Below are positions 25,649-34,722 of a stretch of 64,000 nt of DNA, piece by piece. The stretch lies in contig OZ244916.1 in assembly GCA_965221835.1 (NCBI GenBank), positions 682,001 to 746,000 of the forward strand. The letters run 5' to 3'. Within the stretch, counting starts at the first letter, position 1; each line of letters begins with the position of its first letter. The position numbers and the translations under genes were made by a program. The stretch is from Persebacter sp965221835. GTDB taxonomy: Bacteria > Pseudomonadota > Gammaproteobacteria > Tethybacterales > Persebacteraceae. Under the pieces are notes generated by a model. It searched no databases. It saw only the letters and a program-made list of their open reading frames with translations, and was not told where the DNA came from.

Positions 25649-27958
25649 TCATTTCGCAATTATACTCAAATCCCGGCGTTTGTTTTTTTCCGGCGGGCGA
25701 TGCCAATAGCGAAAATATTCGTCACGCCATCTCGTCATTGCAACGCCGCTTGTCGAAAATTCGGCGACAATCGCGCCGTCTTTGTCGGTGCGATAAATCG
25801 CCGCCCCGAAATCCTCCGCACGCGCCACCACATCTTCGCGAGGATGCCCGAAACGGTTGCCGTCTCCTGCCGAAAAAATGACGGCGGCGGGCGACACTGT
25901 TTCCAAAAATGGAATCGCGGAAGAATCCGCACCGCCATGATGCGGCGCCAACAAAACATTCGCCCGCAACGAATCGCCATAACGCGCCGCCAAACGCAAC
26001 TCCACTTCGCGCGGAATGTCGCCGGAAAGCAACGCCGTACCGCCCGCCGCGGTAATTTGAATAACGCAACTTTTCGCATTGTCATCGCCTTCGGCAGTTT
26101 CGCCGGACGGATGCAAAACCGCAAAATGCACGCCGTCCCATTCCCATTCGTCGCCCGCCGTACACGATTTTGCGTTTGTGTTGTGTCGCAACAAATGCCC
26201 CGCCGATAACGAAGATAAAAACACTTTCGGCGGACGCGCTTTCAACAATCGCGCCGCACCGCCGCTATGATCAATATCGTCATGACTTACGACAATCATA
26301 TCCAAATCGCCATGTCCGCGCAAAAAATCGTCAATGATGCGAAAGGCGAAAGGCGGACCGGTATCATAAACCAGCAAATGATTTTCGGTTTCCACCACCG
26401 CCGCCGCACCTTGTCCGACATCCAAAACCGTCATCTTAAAATCGCCCGCTTCCGGCGACGGTGCGCGCGCCAGCAGCATTGCAATTATCGGCGCAGCACC
26501 CGCCCACCGCAACGGCGTACCGCGCGGCATCAACATCCACGCCCCGCCCGCACATGCAGTCGCAAAAAACCACCACGGCGCATTTGTTTGCAAAGCGGCA
26601 AACGGAAAATCGGATAACCAACGCAAAAAACTAAAACATTGCGTCAACACTTCCGCGGCAAGATACCACAACACATCGCCGGGAATAAAAAGATCCAAAA
26701 AAATCAGCGGCAAAATAACAAATCCCGTCAACGGTACGGCAACCAGATTCGCCGGTAAAGACGCCAAAGACGCTTCGTTAAAAAATTGCAAAGTTAGCGG
26801 TATTGCAAAAAGCGATAATAAAAATTGCAACTTAAAAAGACGAATAAAAAAATTGCCGCCCGCCGAAGAAGCGGCGACCACCGCCCCCGCCAACATAAAC
26901 GAAAGCCAAAATCCCGCCGACAATACCGCCCACGGGTCAGCGAATGTCACGACAATCGCCGCCACCGCAATTGCATTTGTCGCACCGATTGCGCCACCGG
27001 CAAGCATTGCCGCCGCCGCCGCCAGAAACATCAACGCGCCCCGCTGCACCGGCACTTCCAATCCTGCAAGCCACGCATAACCCGCGACAAACGGAATCGC
27101 CGCCAGCAACGCCGCTTTTTGTGCGGGCATTATGCGCATCAGTTTACGATTTCGCCGCCAAAAAAATCCGCCCCAAAACGCAGCAACTCCCGCCACCAAC
27201 GCAATATGCGTTCCCGAAATGCTGAACAAATGCGCGACTCCCGTACGCCGCAAAACGCGCCATTGTTCGTTGCGCATTTGCGAACGGTCGCCGACAAGCA
27301 ACGCCGACACCAACTCCCCGCCGTGCGGCAAAGACAACGCGCGTCGCCGCAACGCACCGCGAACACCTTCGCCCGCAGATAATAAAACAACTTTGTCGCG
27401 CGCGCGCACATAACCGGCGGCGCGAATGCCGCGCGCAAACAAATAACCCGCATAATCAAAACCGCGCGGATTAAGATTCGTGCGCGGCGGACGGATGCGA
27501 ATTTTCATTCGCAATCGCGCACCGTTTTGCAAAAAAGCAAACGATTTGCCGTAATGATAATCGGACAATCGCGCGCGCAATTGCAAATCCATCGGCGGCA
27601 AAACAATTCTTTCAATATCAAAATCAAAACGCGTACGCCGTTCGTCATTATCCGGAAATCCGCGCACGACGCCTTCCACAACAATGTCGCGCCATTCGTG
27701 CGCCGCCGGTACGCGTTCGGCGAGACGACTCTCGGCGCGATATGCCGCATATCCCCATCCGACAAAAAATATGCAAATCAACATCGGCGCGCGCGCCCGC
27801 CGCCAAATCGCCCAAACCAACGGCGGCAAAAACGCCAACGCCCACTCCCACGGCGGCAAGGAATCTTGCGTCTGCAAAAGACATATTCCGGCGACAAATG
27901 CAGCGGCAGCGAACGGCATCGGCGAAATTATACGGCGCATTGCCGTACCGAAAAACAT
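25649..27958 (-). CDS. comEC: ComEC/Rec2-type DNA uptake channel protein
   Basis: 769 residues. It has an N-terminal oligonucleotide-binding-like domain, then a polytopic Competence domain (LVSALLVGDRSQM, HLFSISGTHIALVAGV) and a C-terminal metallo-beta-lactamase-like domain (LDVGQGAAAVVET, VVSHDDIDHSGGAARLL, LLAPHHGGADSS). It is the predicted inner-membrane channel for single-stranded DNA in natural transformation. The start may instead be the ATG at 27940. The promoter region is shared with the divergent acyl-CoA dehydrogenase. No other com genes are in the window. Confidence 0.93.
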   Translation of the reverse strand: MFFGTAMRRIISPMPFAAAAFVAGICLLQTQDSLPPWEWALAFLPPLVWAIWRRARAPMLICIFFVGWGYAAYRAESRLAERVPAAHEWRDIVVEGVVRGFPDNDERRTRFDFDIERIVLPPMDLQLRARLSDYHYGKSFAFLQNGARLRMKIRIRPPRTNLNPRGFDYAGYLFARGIRAAGYVRARDKVVLLSAGEGVRGALRRRALSLPHGGELVSALLVGDRSQMRNEQWRVLRRTGVAHLFSISGTHIALVAGVAAFWGGFFWRRNRKLMRIMPAQKAALLAAIPFVAGYAWLAGLEVPVQRGALMFLAAAAAMLAGGAIGATNAIAVAAIVVTFADPWAVLSAGFWLSFMLAGAVVAASSAGGNFFIRLFKLQFLLSLFAIPLTLQFFNEASLASLPANLVAVPLTGFVILPLIFLDLFIPGDVLWYLAAEVLTQCFSFLRWLSDFPFAALQTNAPWWFFATACAGGAWMLMPRGTPLRWAGAAPIIAMLLARAPSPEAGDFKMTVLDVGQGAAAVVETENHLLVYDTGPPFAFRIIDDFLRGHGDLDMIVVSHDDIDHSGGAARLLKARPPKVFLSSLSAGHLLRHNTNAKSCTAGDEWEWDGVHFAVLHPSGETAEGDDNAKSCVIQITAAGGTALLSGDIPREVELRLAARYGDSLRANVLLAPHHGGADSSAIPFLETVSPAAVIFSAGDGNRFGHPREDVVARAEDFGAAIYRTDKDGAIVAEFSTSGVAMTRWRDEYFRYWHRPPEKNKRRDLSIIAK

Positions 27959-27972
27959 ACTATAATAACGAA

Positions 27973-29133
27973 ATGCAATTTTCGCTTTCGCCCGAACAAA
28001 AAATGATCGTTTCCGCCGTCCGCAGTTTTGTGGAAAAGGAAGTTTATCCGCTGGAACGCGAGGTTGAAAAAACCGGAATCGTGCCGCGCGAAATCGCCGA
28101 TTCCATTAAACAAAAATGCAAAGACGCCGGTTTTTACGCCGCCAACATTCCCGCCGAAGCAGGCGGCGGCGGATTATGCAATTTGGATTTTGCATTATTA
28201 GAACGCGAACTCGGACGCGGGGCGATGGCGCTGACCGTTTTTTTCGGACGCCCGTCCAACATCTTAATGGCGTGTCGCGATTCGCAACGCGACAAATATC
28301 TTTATCCCGCAGTACGCGGCGAAAAAATGGACGCACTTGCAATGACCGAACCCGCCGCCGGTTCCGATGTACGCGGAATGCGATGCGCCGCCGTCCCCAA
28401 AAACGGCGATTGGATTCTTAACGGCGGCAAACATTTTATTTCGCATGCCGACATTGCCGATTTTTTCATCGTCTTTGCGGCAAGCGGCGAAGAAGAATCA
28501 CCGCGCGGCATTCGCAAAAAAATTACATGTTTTTTGGTCGACCGCGATGCGCCCGGTTTTTCGGTTCGCCCCGGCTATCATTCCGTTTCACATCGCGGCT
28601 ATCACAACGGCGTTTTGCATTTTGACGATTGCCGCTTGTCAACCGAACAAATTTTGGGCGAAGTCCACCGCGGTTTCGAAACCGCAAACGAATGGCTATA
28701 TGCAACGCGAATCACAGTCGCCGCAATGTGCGTCGGGCGGGCGAGACGCGTTTTTGATTTCGCACTTTCGCACGCCGCCGAACGAAAACAATTCGGGCAA
28801 GCAATCGGAAAATTTCAGGGAGTCGGATTCAAACTCGCGGATATGATTACCGATATTGACGCCGCAGATTTTTTAACTTTGCACGCCGCATGGCGTTTGG
28901 ACCAAAAACTTCCCGCCAATCGCGAAATCGCATCGGCAAAAGTTTTCGCCTCCGAAATGCTATCGCGAGTCACCGACGAAGCAATTCAAATTCACGGCGG
29001 AATGGGATTGATGAACGATTTACCGCTGGAACGATTTTGGCGGGACGCCCGCGTAGAAAGAATCTGGGACGGCACTTCCGAAATCCAACGCCACATCATC
29101 GCCCGCGAACTCCTCCGCCCCCTCGGCGCATAA
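27973..29133 (+). CDS. Acyl-CoA dehydrogenase family flavoprotein
   Basis: 386 residues. The ACAD three-domain fold is clear: N-terminal helices (FSLSPEQKMIVSAVRSFVEKEVYPLE), the mid-domain AMTEPAAGSDVRGM and GGKHFISHADIADFF, and C-terminal HAAERKQFGQAIGKFQGVGFKLADM and QIHGGMGLMNDLPLERFWRDARV. It oxidises an acyl-CoA at C2-C3 and passes electrons to ETF. Near the C-terminus the usual EGT appears as WDGTSEIQRHIIAREL; Asp occupies a position that is Glu in many members, so substrate assignment is open. TATAAT ends 6 bp before the ATG and no ribosome site is seen, suggesting a leaderless message. Confidence 0.88.
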   Translation: MQFSLSPEQKMIVSAVRSFVEKEVYPLEREVEKTGIVPREIADSIKQKCKDAGFYAANIPAEAGGGGLCNLDFALLERELGRGAMALTVFFGRPSNILMACRDSQRDKYLYPAVRGEKMDALAMTEPAAGSDVRGMRCAAVPKNGDWILNGGKHFISHADIADFFIVFAASGEEESPRGIRKKITCFLVDRDAPGFSVRPGYHSVSHRGYHNGVLHFDDCRLSTEQILGEVHRGFETANEWLYATRITVAAMCVGRARRVFDFALSHAAERKQFGQAIGKFQGVGFKLADMITDIDAADFLTLHAAWRLDQKLPANREIASAKVFASEMLSRVTDEAIQIHGGMGLMNDLPLERFWRDARVERIWDGTSEIQRHIIARELLRPLGA

Positions 29134-29159
29134 AAATTCCGAATTTCATCGGAATGGTA

Positions 29160-30245
29160 GAAGTTGGAAATTAGGAAAATAAAATTCACCATTCCCGTGA
29201 ACGCGGCGGAATTCCGCAAAAAAACCCCGTCATTCCCGCGAAAGCGGGAATCCATTACGGGCGATTAATTTTAGAATTTCCGCAAATTTTACGCGAAAAT
29301 TAAATTTGAAAATTCCCGCATTTTTTCGCAAAAAACGAAGTGAAAGCGCGAATTTTACGCGAAAATTAAATTTGAAATTCCCGCGAATTTTAAGCGAAAA
29401 ACCCCCGTCATTCCCGCGAAAGCGGGAATCCATTACGGACGATTAAATTTGCAATTCCCGCAAATTTTACGCGAAAATTAAGTTTGAAATTCCCGCACAT
29501 TTTTTTGTGAAAAACGAGGTGAAGGCGGGAATTTGTCGGTAAAAATGGATTCCCGCTTTCGCGGGAATGACGGCGGGAATCCGCACATTTTACGCGAAAA
29601 TTAAGTTTGGAATTTCCGCAAATTTTACGCAAAAAACCCCGTCATTCCCGCGAAAGCGGGAATCCATTACGGGAGATTAATTTTAGAATTTCCGCGAATT
29701 TTACGCGAAAATTAAGTTTGGAATTTCCGCGAATTTTTTCGCAAAAAACGAGGTGAATGCGAGGGTTTGTCAGTAAAAATGGATTCCCGCTTTCGCGAGA
29801 ATGACAAGGTGAAACCGCAAATTTTATGCGAAAATTAAGTTTCGCGAATTTTACGCAAAAAAACCCCGTCATTCCCGCGAACGCGGGAATCCATTACGGG
29901 AGATTAATTTTAGAATTTCCGCAAATTTTACGCGAAAATTAAGTTTGGAATTTCCGCATTTTTTCGCAAAAAACGAGGTGAAAGCGCGAAAACGAGGTGA
30001 ATGCGGGAATCCATTTTGTCGCGAAAATTAAGTTTGGATTCCCGCTTTCGCGGGAATGACGGCGGGAATCCGCACATTTTACGCGAAAATTAAGTTTGGA
30101 ATTTCCATATTTTTTCGCAAAAAACGAGGTGAATGCGGGATTTTGTCGGTAAAAAATTCCCGCTTTCGCGGGAATGACAAGGTGAAACCGTGAATTTTAA
30201 GAAAAAATTAAGTTTGGAATTTCCGTGCATTTTTTCGCGAAAAGG
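29160..30245. repeat. 1.1-kb repeat island with dRS3-like palindromes
   Basis: The whole gap between the acyl-CoA dehydrogenase and aroA is built from two alternating motifs. One is a 20-bp palindrome ATTCCC-N8-GGGAAT at 29232, 29410, 29549, 29644, 29783 (one mismatch), 29871, 30038 and 30156, in both orientations. The other is an AT-rich block TTTTACGCGAAAATTAA(G/A)TTTG repeated more than ten times. The palindrome has the form of the neisserial dRS3 element. Predicted peptides here (for example MDSRFRGNDG) are artefacts of the repeat. No gene is supported. Confidence 0.9.
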
Positions 30246-30252
30246 GTGGGAA

Positions 30253-31566
30253 CTAATCGCGTTCTTCAACGAGGCGGAGTCCGGCGGCGATGGCTTGTTT
30301 GGAAAAACCGGGAAATGAAGTCGCGACATTGTCGCAATCGCGCACGATAATATCGCCTTTTGCGCGCAATGCCGCAATCGCCATCGCCATCGCAATACGA
30401 TGATCGCCGCGCGATTCTACTTCGCCTTTGTCAAAAACAAATTCGCGTTCGCCTCGTCCGTCCATTGTTAAGCCGTCTTCGGTTTCTTCGCATTCCACGC
30501 CCAGAGTGCGCAATCCGGCGACCATTGCGCCGATGCGGTCGCTTTCTTTGTGTCGCAACTCGCCCGCACCGGATAATGTTGTTTCGCCTTTTGCGGCGGC
30601 GGCGGCAACCAGCAAAGCGGGAAACTCGTCTATCGCAAACGGCACATCGGCGGCGGTAATGTCAATTCCGCGCAACTCGCCGCCCAATATGCGAATGTCC
30701 GCCACCGGTTCCGCGCCCATTCGCCGCGGATTTAAGATTTCAATGCGCGCGCCCATTCGTCGCAACAACTCCACGACGCCGATGCGGGTCGGATTGATTC
30801 CCGTCTCGCGCAACAGCATTTCGCCGCCCGAAATTGCCGCACCGACCATCAAAAACGCCGCCGATGAAATATCCGCCGGCACGCCGAAACGGGCGGGCGA
30901 CAACGCCGCCCCGCCGCAAACCGAAACGATATTGTCGTTTAGCGATACCGGTGCGCCGAAAACTTCCAGCATTCGTTCGGTATGATCGCGAGTCGGCAGC
31001 GGTTCTGCAACCGATGTTTCGCCTTCGGCACGCAATCCCGCCAGCAGAAGGGCGGATTTGACTTGCGCGCTTGCGATGTCAATTGTGTGCGCCGTGCCGC
31101 GAAGTTTTGCGCCGCCGCCAATTTGCACCGGCGGCGTACCGTTTTCGGCGGTGCGAATGTCCGCCCCCATTGCCGCCAGCGGTTCGGCAACGCGCCGCAT
31201 CGGTCGGCGCATTAGCGAAGAATCGCCGATTAGAGTTGCCGCAACTCCCCATCCCGCCGCAACGCCGCAAAACAAACGCATTAAAGTGCCGGAGTTGCCG
31301 CAATCAATTTCGGCAGCGGGCGCGCGCAATCCGCCGCCGTCTACGGTGAGTCGTCCGTCTTCCCGTTCGCAAACTTTTACGCCGCATGCGCAAACGGCGT
31401 TGATGGTTGCGCGCACATCTTCGCTCATTAAAATGTTTGAGATTTCGCTTGTGCCGTCTGCAAGTGCGGCAAGCATAACCGCCCGATGCGACACCGATTT
31501 GTCGGACGGTACGCGCCATTCGCCGCGCAACTCGCCGCCGGGTGATACGACAAAACGCACGGTCAT
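30253..31566 (-). CDS. aroA: 3-phosphoshikimate 1-carboxyvinyltransferase (EPSP synthase)
   Basis: 437 residues from ATG 31566, which overlaps the tyrA stop as ATGA. It transfers the enolpyruvyl group of PEP to shikimate-3-phosphate on the way to chorismate. Seen are VPSDKSVSHRAVMLAALADG (PEP and S3P binding), DCGNSGTLMRLFCG, SAQVKSALLLAGL, PLPTRDHTERMLEVFG, DEFPALLVAAAAAKGET and RHKESDRI. It is the last gene of the hisA-hisC-tyrA-aroA block; the repeat island begins 8 bp after its stop. Confidence 0.96.
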   Translation of the reverse strand: MTVRFVVSPGGELRGEWRVPSDKSVSHRAVMLAALADGTSEISNILMSEDVRATINAVCACGVKVCEREDGRLTVDGGGLRAPAAEIDCGNSGTLMRLFCGVAAGWGVAATLIGDSSLMRRPMRRVAEPLAAMGADIRTAENGTPPVQIGGGAKLRGTAHTIDIASAQVKSALLLAGLRAEGETSVAEPLPTRDHTERMLEVFGAPVSLNDNIVSVCGGAALSPARFGVPADISSAAFLMVGAAISGGEMLLRETGINPTRIGVVELLRRMGARIEILNPRRMGAEPVADIRILGGELRGIDITAADVPFAIDEFPALLVAAAAAKGETTLSGAGELRHKESDRIGAMVAGLRTLGVECEETEDGLTMDGRGEREFVFDKGEVESRGDHRIAMAMAIAALRAKGDIIVRDCDNVATSFPGFSKQAIAAGLRLVEERD

Positions 31567-32420
31567 TTTTCCAAATCCTCGCGCCATCGCCGCCGCAATG
31601 CCCGCGCCGCCGAAAACTTTTGATTGAGCAATTCGCCATCGCCCGCGCGAATCGCCTCGTCCAATATGTCCAGTTGCCGCCGAAATCGCGCCGTTGCCGC
31701 CAGCAATGCATCGCCATTTTGCAGACAAATGTCGCGCCACATAACTGAATTTGAACCGGCGATTCGCGTAAAATCACGAAATCCGCCCGCCGCAAAACGC
31801 AACGCCGATTCGCCTTCGGAATCGGCGCGCAACGATTCCATCAGCGCGAACGAAAGCAAGTGCGGCAGATGACTGACCGCCGCAAAAACCGAATCGTGTT
31901 GCGCCGCCGTCATTTCCGTCACACGCGCACCGGTTCGTTGCCACGCCGATTTTGCAATTGCCGCAGCGTCCGCATCCGATTCCGCCGGACACATCACCAC
32001 CCAGCGGTCGGCAAACAACTCCGCGAAAGATGCAGCAAAACCGCTATCTTCTCCGCCGGCAACCGGATGAGACGGCACGAAACGCCCGGCTTTTTCGCCC
32101 AAATATTCCGCCGCAACCGCCGCCGCCTGCCGTTTGCAACTGCCGCAATCAAACACCGTTGTGCGCGGAGAAATAACATCGGCGATTGCGGCGAAAATGT
32201 CGCCGAACGCCCCGACCGGCGTTGCGATAAAAACTTCATCGGCAACACAAACCGCCGCCGGTTCGGAATAAACTTCGTCCGCCGCACCCGCCGCCCGCGC
32301 CGCCGCCCGTGTTTCGGCGCAAATATCCGCGCCGATAACGCGCATTCCCGCCTTTTTGCACGCCCGCGCAAATGACCCGCCGACAAGTCCCAAACCGATA
32401 ACGCCCGCCGTGCGATTCAT
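31563..32420 (-). CDS. tyrA: Prephenate dehydrogenase
   Basis: 285 residues from ATG 32420. It oxidatively decarboxylates prephenate to 4-hydroxyphenylpyruvate (or acts on arogenate). The Rossmann start GVIGLGLVGGSFARACK is at residues 6-22. FIATPVGAF, FDCGSCKRQ, FVPSHPVAGGEDSGF (substrate-binding His) and AAVSHLPHLLSFAL follow, all TyrA signatures. It overlaps both neighbours by 4 bp, so hisC-tyrA-aroA is translationally coupled. No chorismate mutase domain is fused. Confidence 0.94.
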   Translation of the reverse strand: MNRTAGVIGLGLVGGSFARACKKAGMRVIGADICAETRAAARAAGAADEVYSEPAAVCVADEVFIATPVGAFGDIFAAIADVISPRTTVFDCGSCKRQAAAVAAEYLGEKAGRFVPSHPVAGGEDSGFAASFAELFADRWVVMCPAESDADAAAIAKSAWQRTGARVTEMTAAQHDSVFAAVSHLPHLLSFALMESLRADSEGESALRFAAGGFRDFTRIAGSNSVMWRDICLQNGDALLAATARFRRQLDILDEAIRAGDGELLNQKFSAARALRRRWREDLEK

Positions 32421-33523
32421 TGCGAAAAACTTTTGCGAAAACTTTTGAGTACGCGCAAAAAGCGGCGATTTTCTTCTTCCCGCCCGATGGAAACGCGCAA
32501 CCATTCGGGCATTTTGTATCCCGCCAGCGGACGGATGATAATGCCGCCGTTTAACATTTCTTCGTAAATGTGTGCGGCGGCGGAACCGGCGTTAAAAGTG
32601 ATGAAGTTTGCGCGCGAATGCAGGCGCGGAATTTTCATTTCGTCCAACGCCGCGCCAATTTGCGCCATTCCGGCGGCGTTTGTTTCCACGCTGCGGGCGA
32701 CATGCGCGCGATCTGCAATCGCCGCAATCGCCGCCGTTTGCGCCGCCGCACCGACATTAAAAGGTTGACGAATGCGATTTAACATCGCGACAACTTCCGC
32801 ATCTGCAACGCCGAATCCGACTCGCAATCCGGCGAGTCCGTGTATTTTGGAAAAAGTGCGGGTGACCAGCACATTCGGAAATCCGGACGCCGTTATTCGG
32901 TCTTCGCCGTCCGTATATTCGCGATATGCCTCGTCCAAAACGACCAGCACATGCGGCGGCACGCGCGCTATCATTGCCGCGATTTTGTCGGGCGAATGCC
33001 AGCCGCCGGTAGGATTATTCGGATTTGCGACAAAAAGCAGACGCACATCGGGTTTCGCCGCCGCCGCTGCCAACGCATCCAAATCGTGTTCGTAATCGCG
33101 GGCGGGAGCGACAATCGCGCGGGCACGGCGGGCGGCAACGGCAAGCCCATACACCGCAAACGAATACGCCGAAAAAACCGCCGCATCGTTTTCCGTTAAA
33201 ACGAGTTGCGCGGCGAGTTCCAAAACTTCGTTTGAGCCGTTGCCGACAATCACGCATTCCGGCGACACCGCAAGCCGTTCGCCGATAGCACGCCGCAATG
33301 TTTCGCCGCCGCCGTCCGGATAGTGCGATACCGCAGCAGGCGGCAACTCGCGCAACGCCCGCAACGCCGCCGCGCCCGCCCCAAGCGGATTTTCATTAGA
33401 CGCCATTTTGACGACATCCTTCAATCCGCGTTCCGCCGCGACTTCTTCAATCGGTCGCCCCGGCTGATAAGGCGACATTTGCCGCACCGATTCCGCGACA
33501 TTTTGCAACACCGGATTAACCAT
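32417..33523 (-). CDS. hisC: Histidinol-phosphate aminotransferase
   Basis: 368 residues from ATG 33523; the longer open frame upstream overlaps hisA. It is a PLP enzyme of fold type I. ASNENPLG, HYPDGGGETLRRAIGERL, VGNGSNEVLELAAQLVL, FVANPNNPTGGW, VVLDEAYREY and the PLP-lysine region TRTFSKIHGLAGLRVGF are present. In hisC-tyrA-aroA clusters such enzymes may also transaminate aromatic keto acids, which the context here suggests. The start region overlaps the hisA stop by 8 bp. Confidence 0.94.
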   Translation of the reverse strand: MVNPVLQNVAESVRQMSPYQPGRPIEEVAAERGLKDVVKMASNENPLGAGAAALRALRELPPAAVSHYPDGGGETLRRAIGERLAVSPECVIVGNGSNEVLELAAQLVLTENDAAVFSAYSFAVYGLAVAARRARAIVAPARDYEHDLDALAAAAAKPDVRLLFVANPNNPTGGWHSPDKIAAMIARVPPHVLVVLDEAYREYTDGEDRITASGFPNVLVTRTFSKIHGLAGLRVGFGVADAEVVAMLNRIRQPFNVGAAAQTAAIAAIADRAHVARSVETNAAGMAQIGAALDEMKIPRLHSRANFITFNAGSAAAHIYEEMLNGGIIIRPLAGYKMPEWLRVSIGREEENRRFLRVLKSFRKSFSQ

Positions 33524-34241
33524 ATTTTTGCAAAATCTGTTTGAGCATTTGCGGATTGTTATATGCGGCGCGTCCCACAACCGCCCCGGCGATATTCGGA
33601 TGCGCCGCCAATGCGCGAAAATCGTCTTCGTCACGCGCACCGCCTGATGCGATAACCGGACACGGCGACAGCCGCGCGACTTCGGCAGTCGCGTCCACAT
33701 TGACGCCGCCCAACATTCCGTCCCGCCCGATATCGGTAAAAATCACCGCCGCAGGCGGATTCGCGCGAATCGCATCCAGCAATTCGCCGACTTGCATTCC
33801 CGCATCTTCGCACCAGCCGGCGACCGCGATGTGTCCGTTGCGGGCGTCTGCGGCGAGCATTATTTTTTCGGGAAATGCCGCAAATATTTCTTCGCGAAAT
33901 GTCGCATCGCGAATTGCAGCAGTGCCGACAATTGCAAATGCCGCGCCCGCATCCAGCACGCGGCGAATATCTTGCATCGTCCGCAATCCGCCGCCGGTTT
34001 GCACTGTCGCACCGAATTCGGCGGCGGCGGCAATGACGGCGGCAACCGCCGCGGCGTTTTCGTCACCGCCGCTTTTAGCGGCATCCAAATCTATCAAATG
34101 CAAACGGCGCGCGCCGAGGGCGAAAAATCGCCGCGCCATTTCGGCGGGATTGTCGCCGAAAAACTCCGCCGATTCGTACGCGCCGCGCCGCAAACGGGCG
34201 CATTTGCCGCCGAGAATATCAATCGCCGGAATCGCCCGCAA
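33516..34241 (-). CDS. hisA: Phosphoribosylformimino-5-aminoimidazole carboxamide ribotide isomerase
   Basis: 241 residues from TTG 34241, chosen because the conserved IPAIDILGGKCARL starts three residues later and no ATG/GTG is available. It is a (beta/alpha)8 isomerase of the histidine pathway with two phosphate sites and catalytic Asp residues in AIDI and FTDIGRDGML. QTGGGLRTMQDI and VIASGGA.DEDDF are also seen. It lies 4 bp after the DUF4124 gene. Other his genes are absent from the window; hisA next to hisC-tyrA-aroA is an unusual mix. Confidence 0.92.
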   Translation of the reverse strand: MRAIPAIDILGGKCARLRRGAYESAEFFGDNPAEMARRFFALGARRLHLIDLDAAKSGGDENAAAVAAVIAAAAEFGATVQTGGGLRTMQDIRRVLDAGAAFAIVGTAAIRDATFREEIFAAFPEKIMLAADARNGHIAVAGWCEDAGMQVGELLDAIRANPPAAVIFTDIGRDGMLGGVNVDATAEVARLSPCPVIASGGARDEDDFRALAAHPNIAGAVVGRAAYNNPQMLKQILQKYG

Positions 34242-34245
34242 TCCG

Positions 34246-34710
34246 TTATTCCGCTTCGCGATAGCCGAGTCGCGCCAACTCCCGCTGAATTGCGGCGATA
34301 TTGCGGCGGTGTTCGTCGCGGCGTTTTTGCAGAAATTGCCGCCGCCGGTCATCATCCGCGTTTTCCGCCATCCCGTTGAGACGCAACTCAATTTGTTTTT
34401 CGCTGCGCAATTCGTACAACAAAATATCCCCGCGTTTTTTGTCCATTTCGCTCTGCCGCCGCGATGACACTTTTCCGAATTTACCCGGCGAAGACGAAGA
34501 CGCTTTCGGTGCGGCGGCGGAAGATTTTTTGACGGGTTTTTTGCCGCTAAACGAAGGCAACTCTTTGTACGACGAAGAACACTGTTCGGCGGAAGACACA
34601 AATCGCACTCGCCCGTCTTCGCCCTTGCATTGATACAACTGCGCCTGCGCCGCCCCCACCGCAAACAACACAAACGCGCAACCCGCGCAAATATTTCGTC
34701 CGTTTGTCAT
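34246..34710 (-). CDS. Exported DUF4124-like protein with a novel C-terminal domain
   Basis: 154 residues: signal peptide (CAFVLFAVGAAQAQ), a short DUF4124-like motif (QLYQCKGEDGRVRFVSSAEQC, residues 24-44), a Ser/Lys/Ala linker and a charged helical domain at residues 94-154. That last domain aligns without gaps over 61 residues with the C-terminus of the J-domain protein at 53991-54566; I count 30 identical positions (LLYEL, KRR.EH.RNIA.I, ELARLGY). Function unknown, cell-envelope location likely. It precedes hisA by 4 bp. Confidence 0.7.
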   Translation of the reverse strand: MTNGRNICAGCAFVLFAVGAAQAQLYQCKGEDGRVRFVSSAEQCSSSYKELPSFSGKKPVKKSSAAAPKASSSSPGKFGKVSSRRQSEMDKKRGDILLYELRSEKQIELRLNGMAENADDDRRRQFLQKRRDEHRRNIAAIQRELARLGYREAE

Positions 34711-34722
34711 TAACCCGCAATT

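Noticed and set aside
29230..30395. Several 60-100 codon reading frames beginning MDSRFRGNDG
   Set aside because: They are translations of the palindromic repeat and occur in many copies; no ribosome sites.
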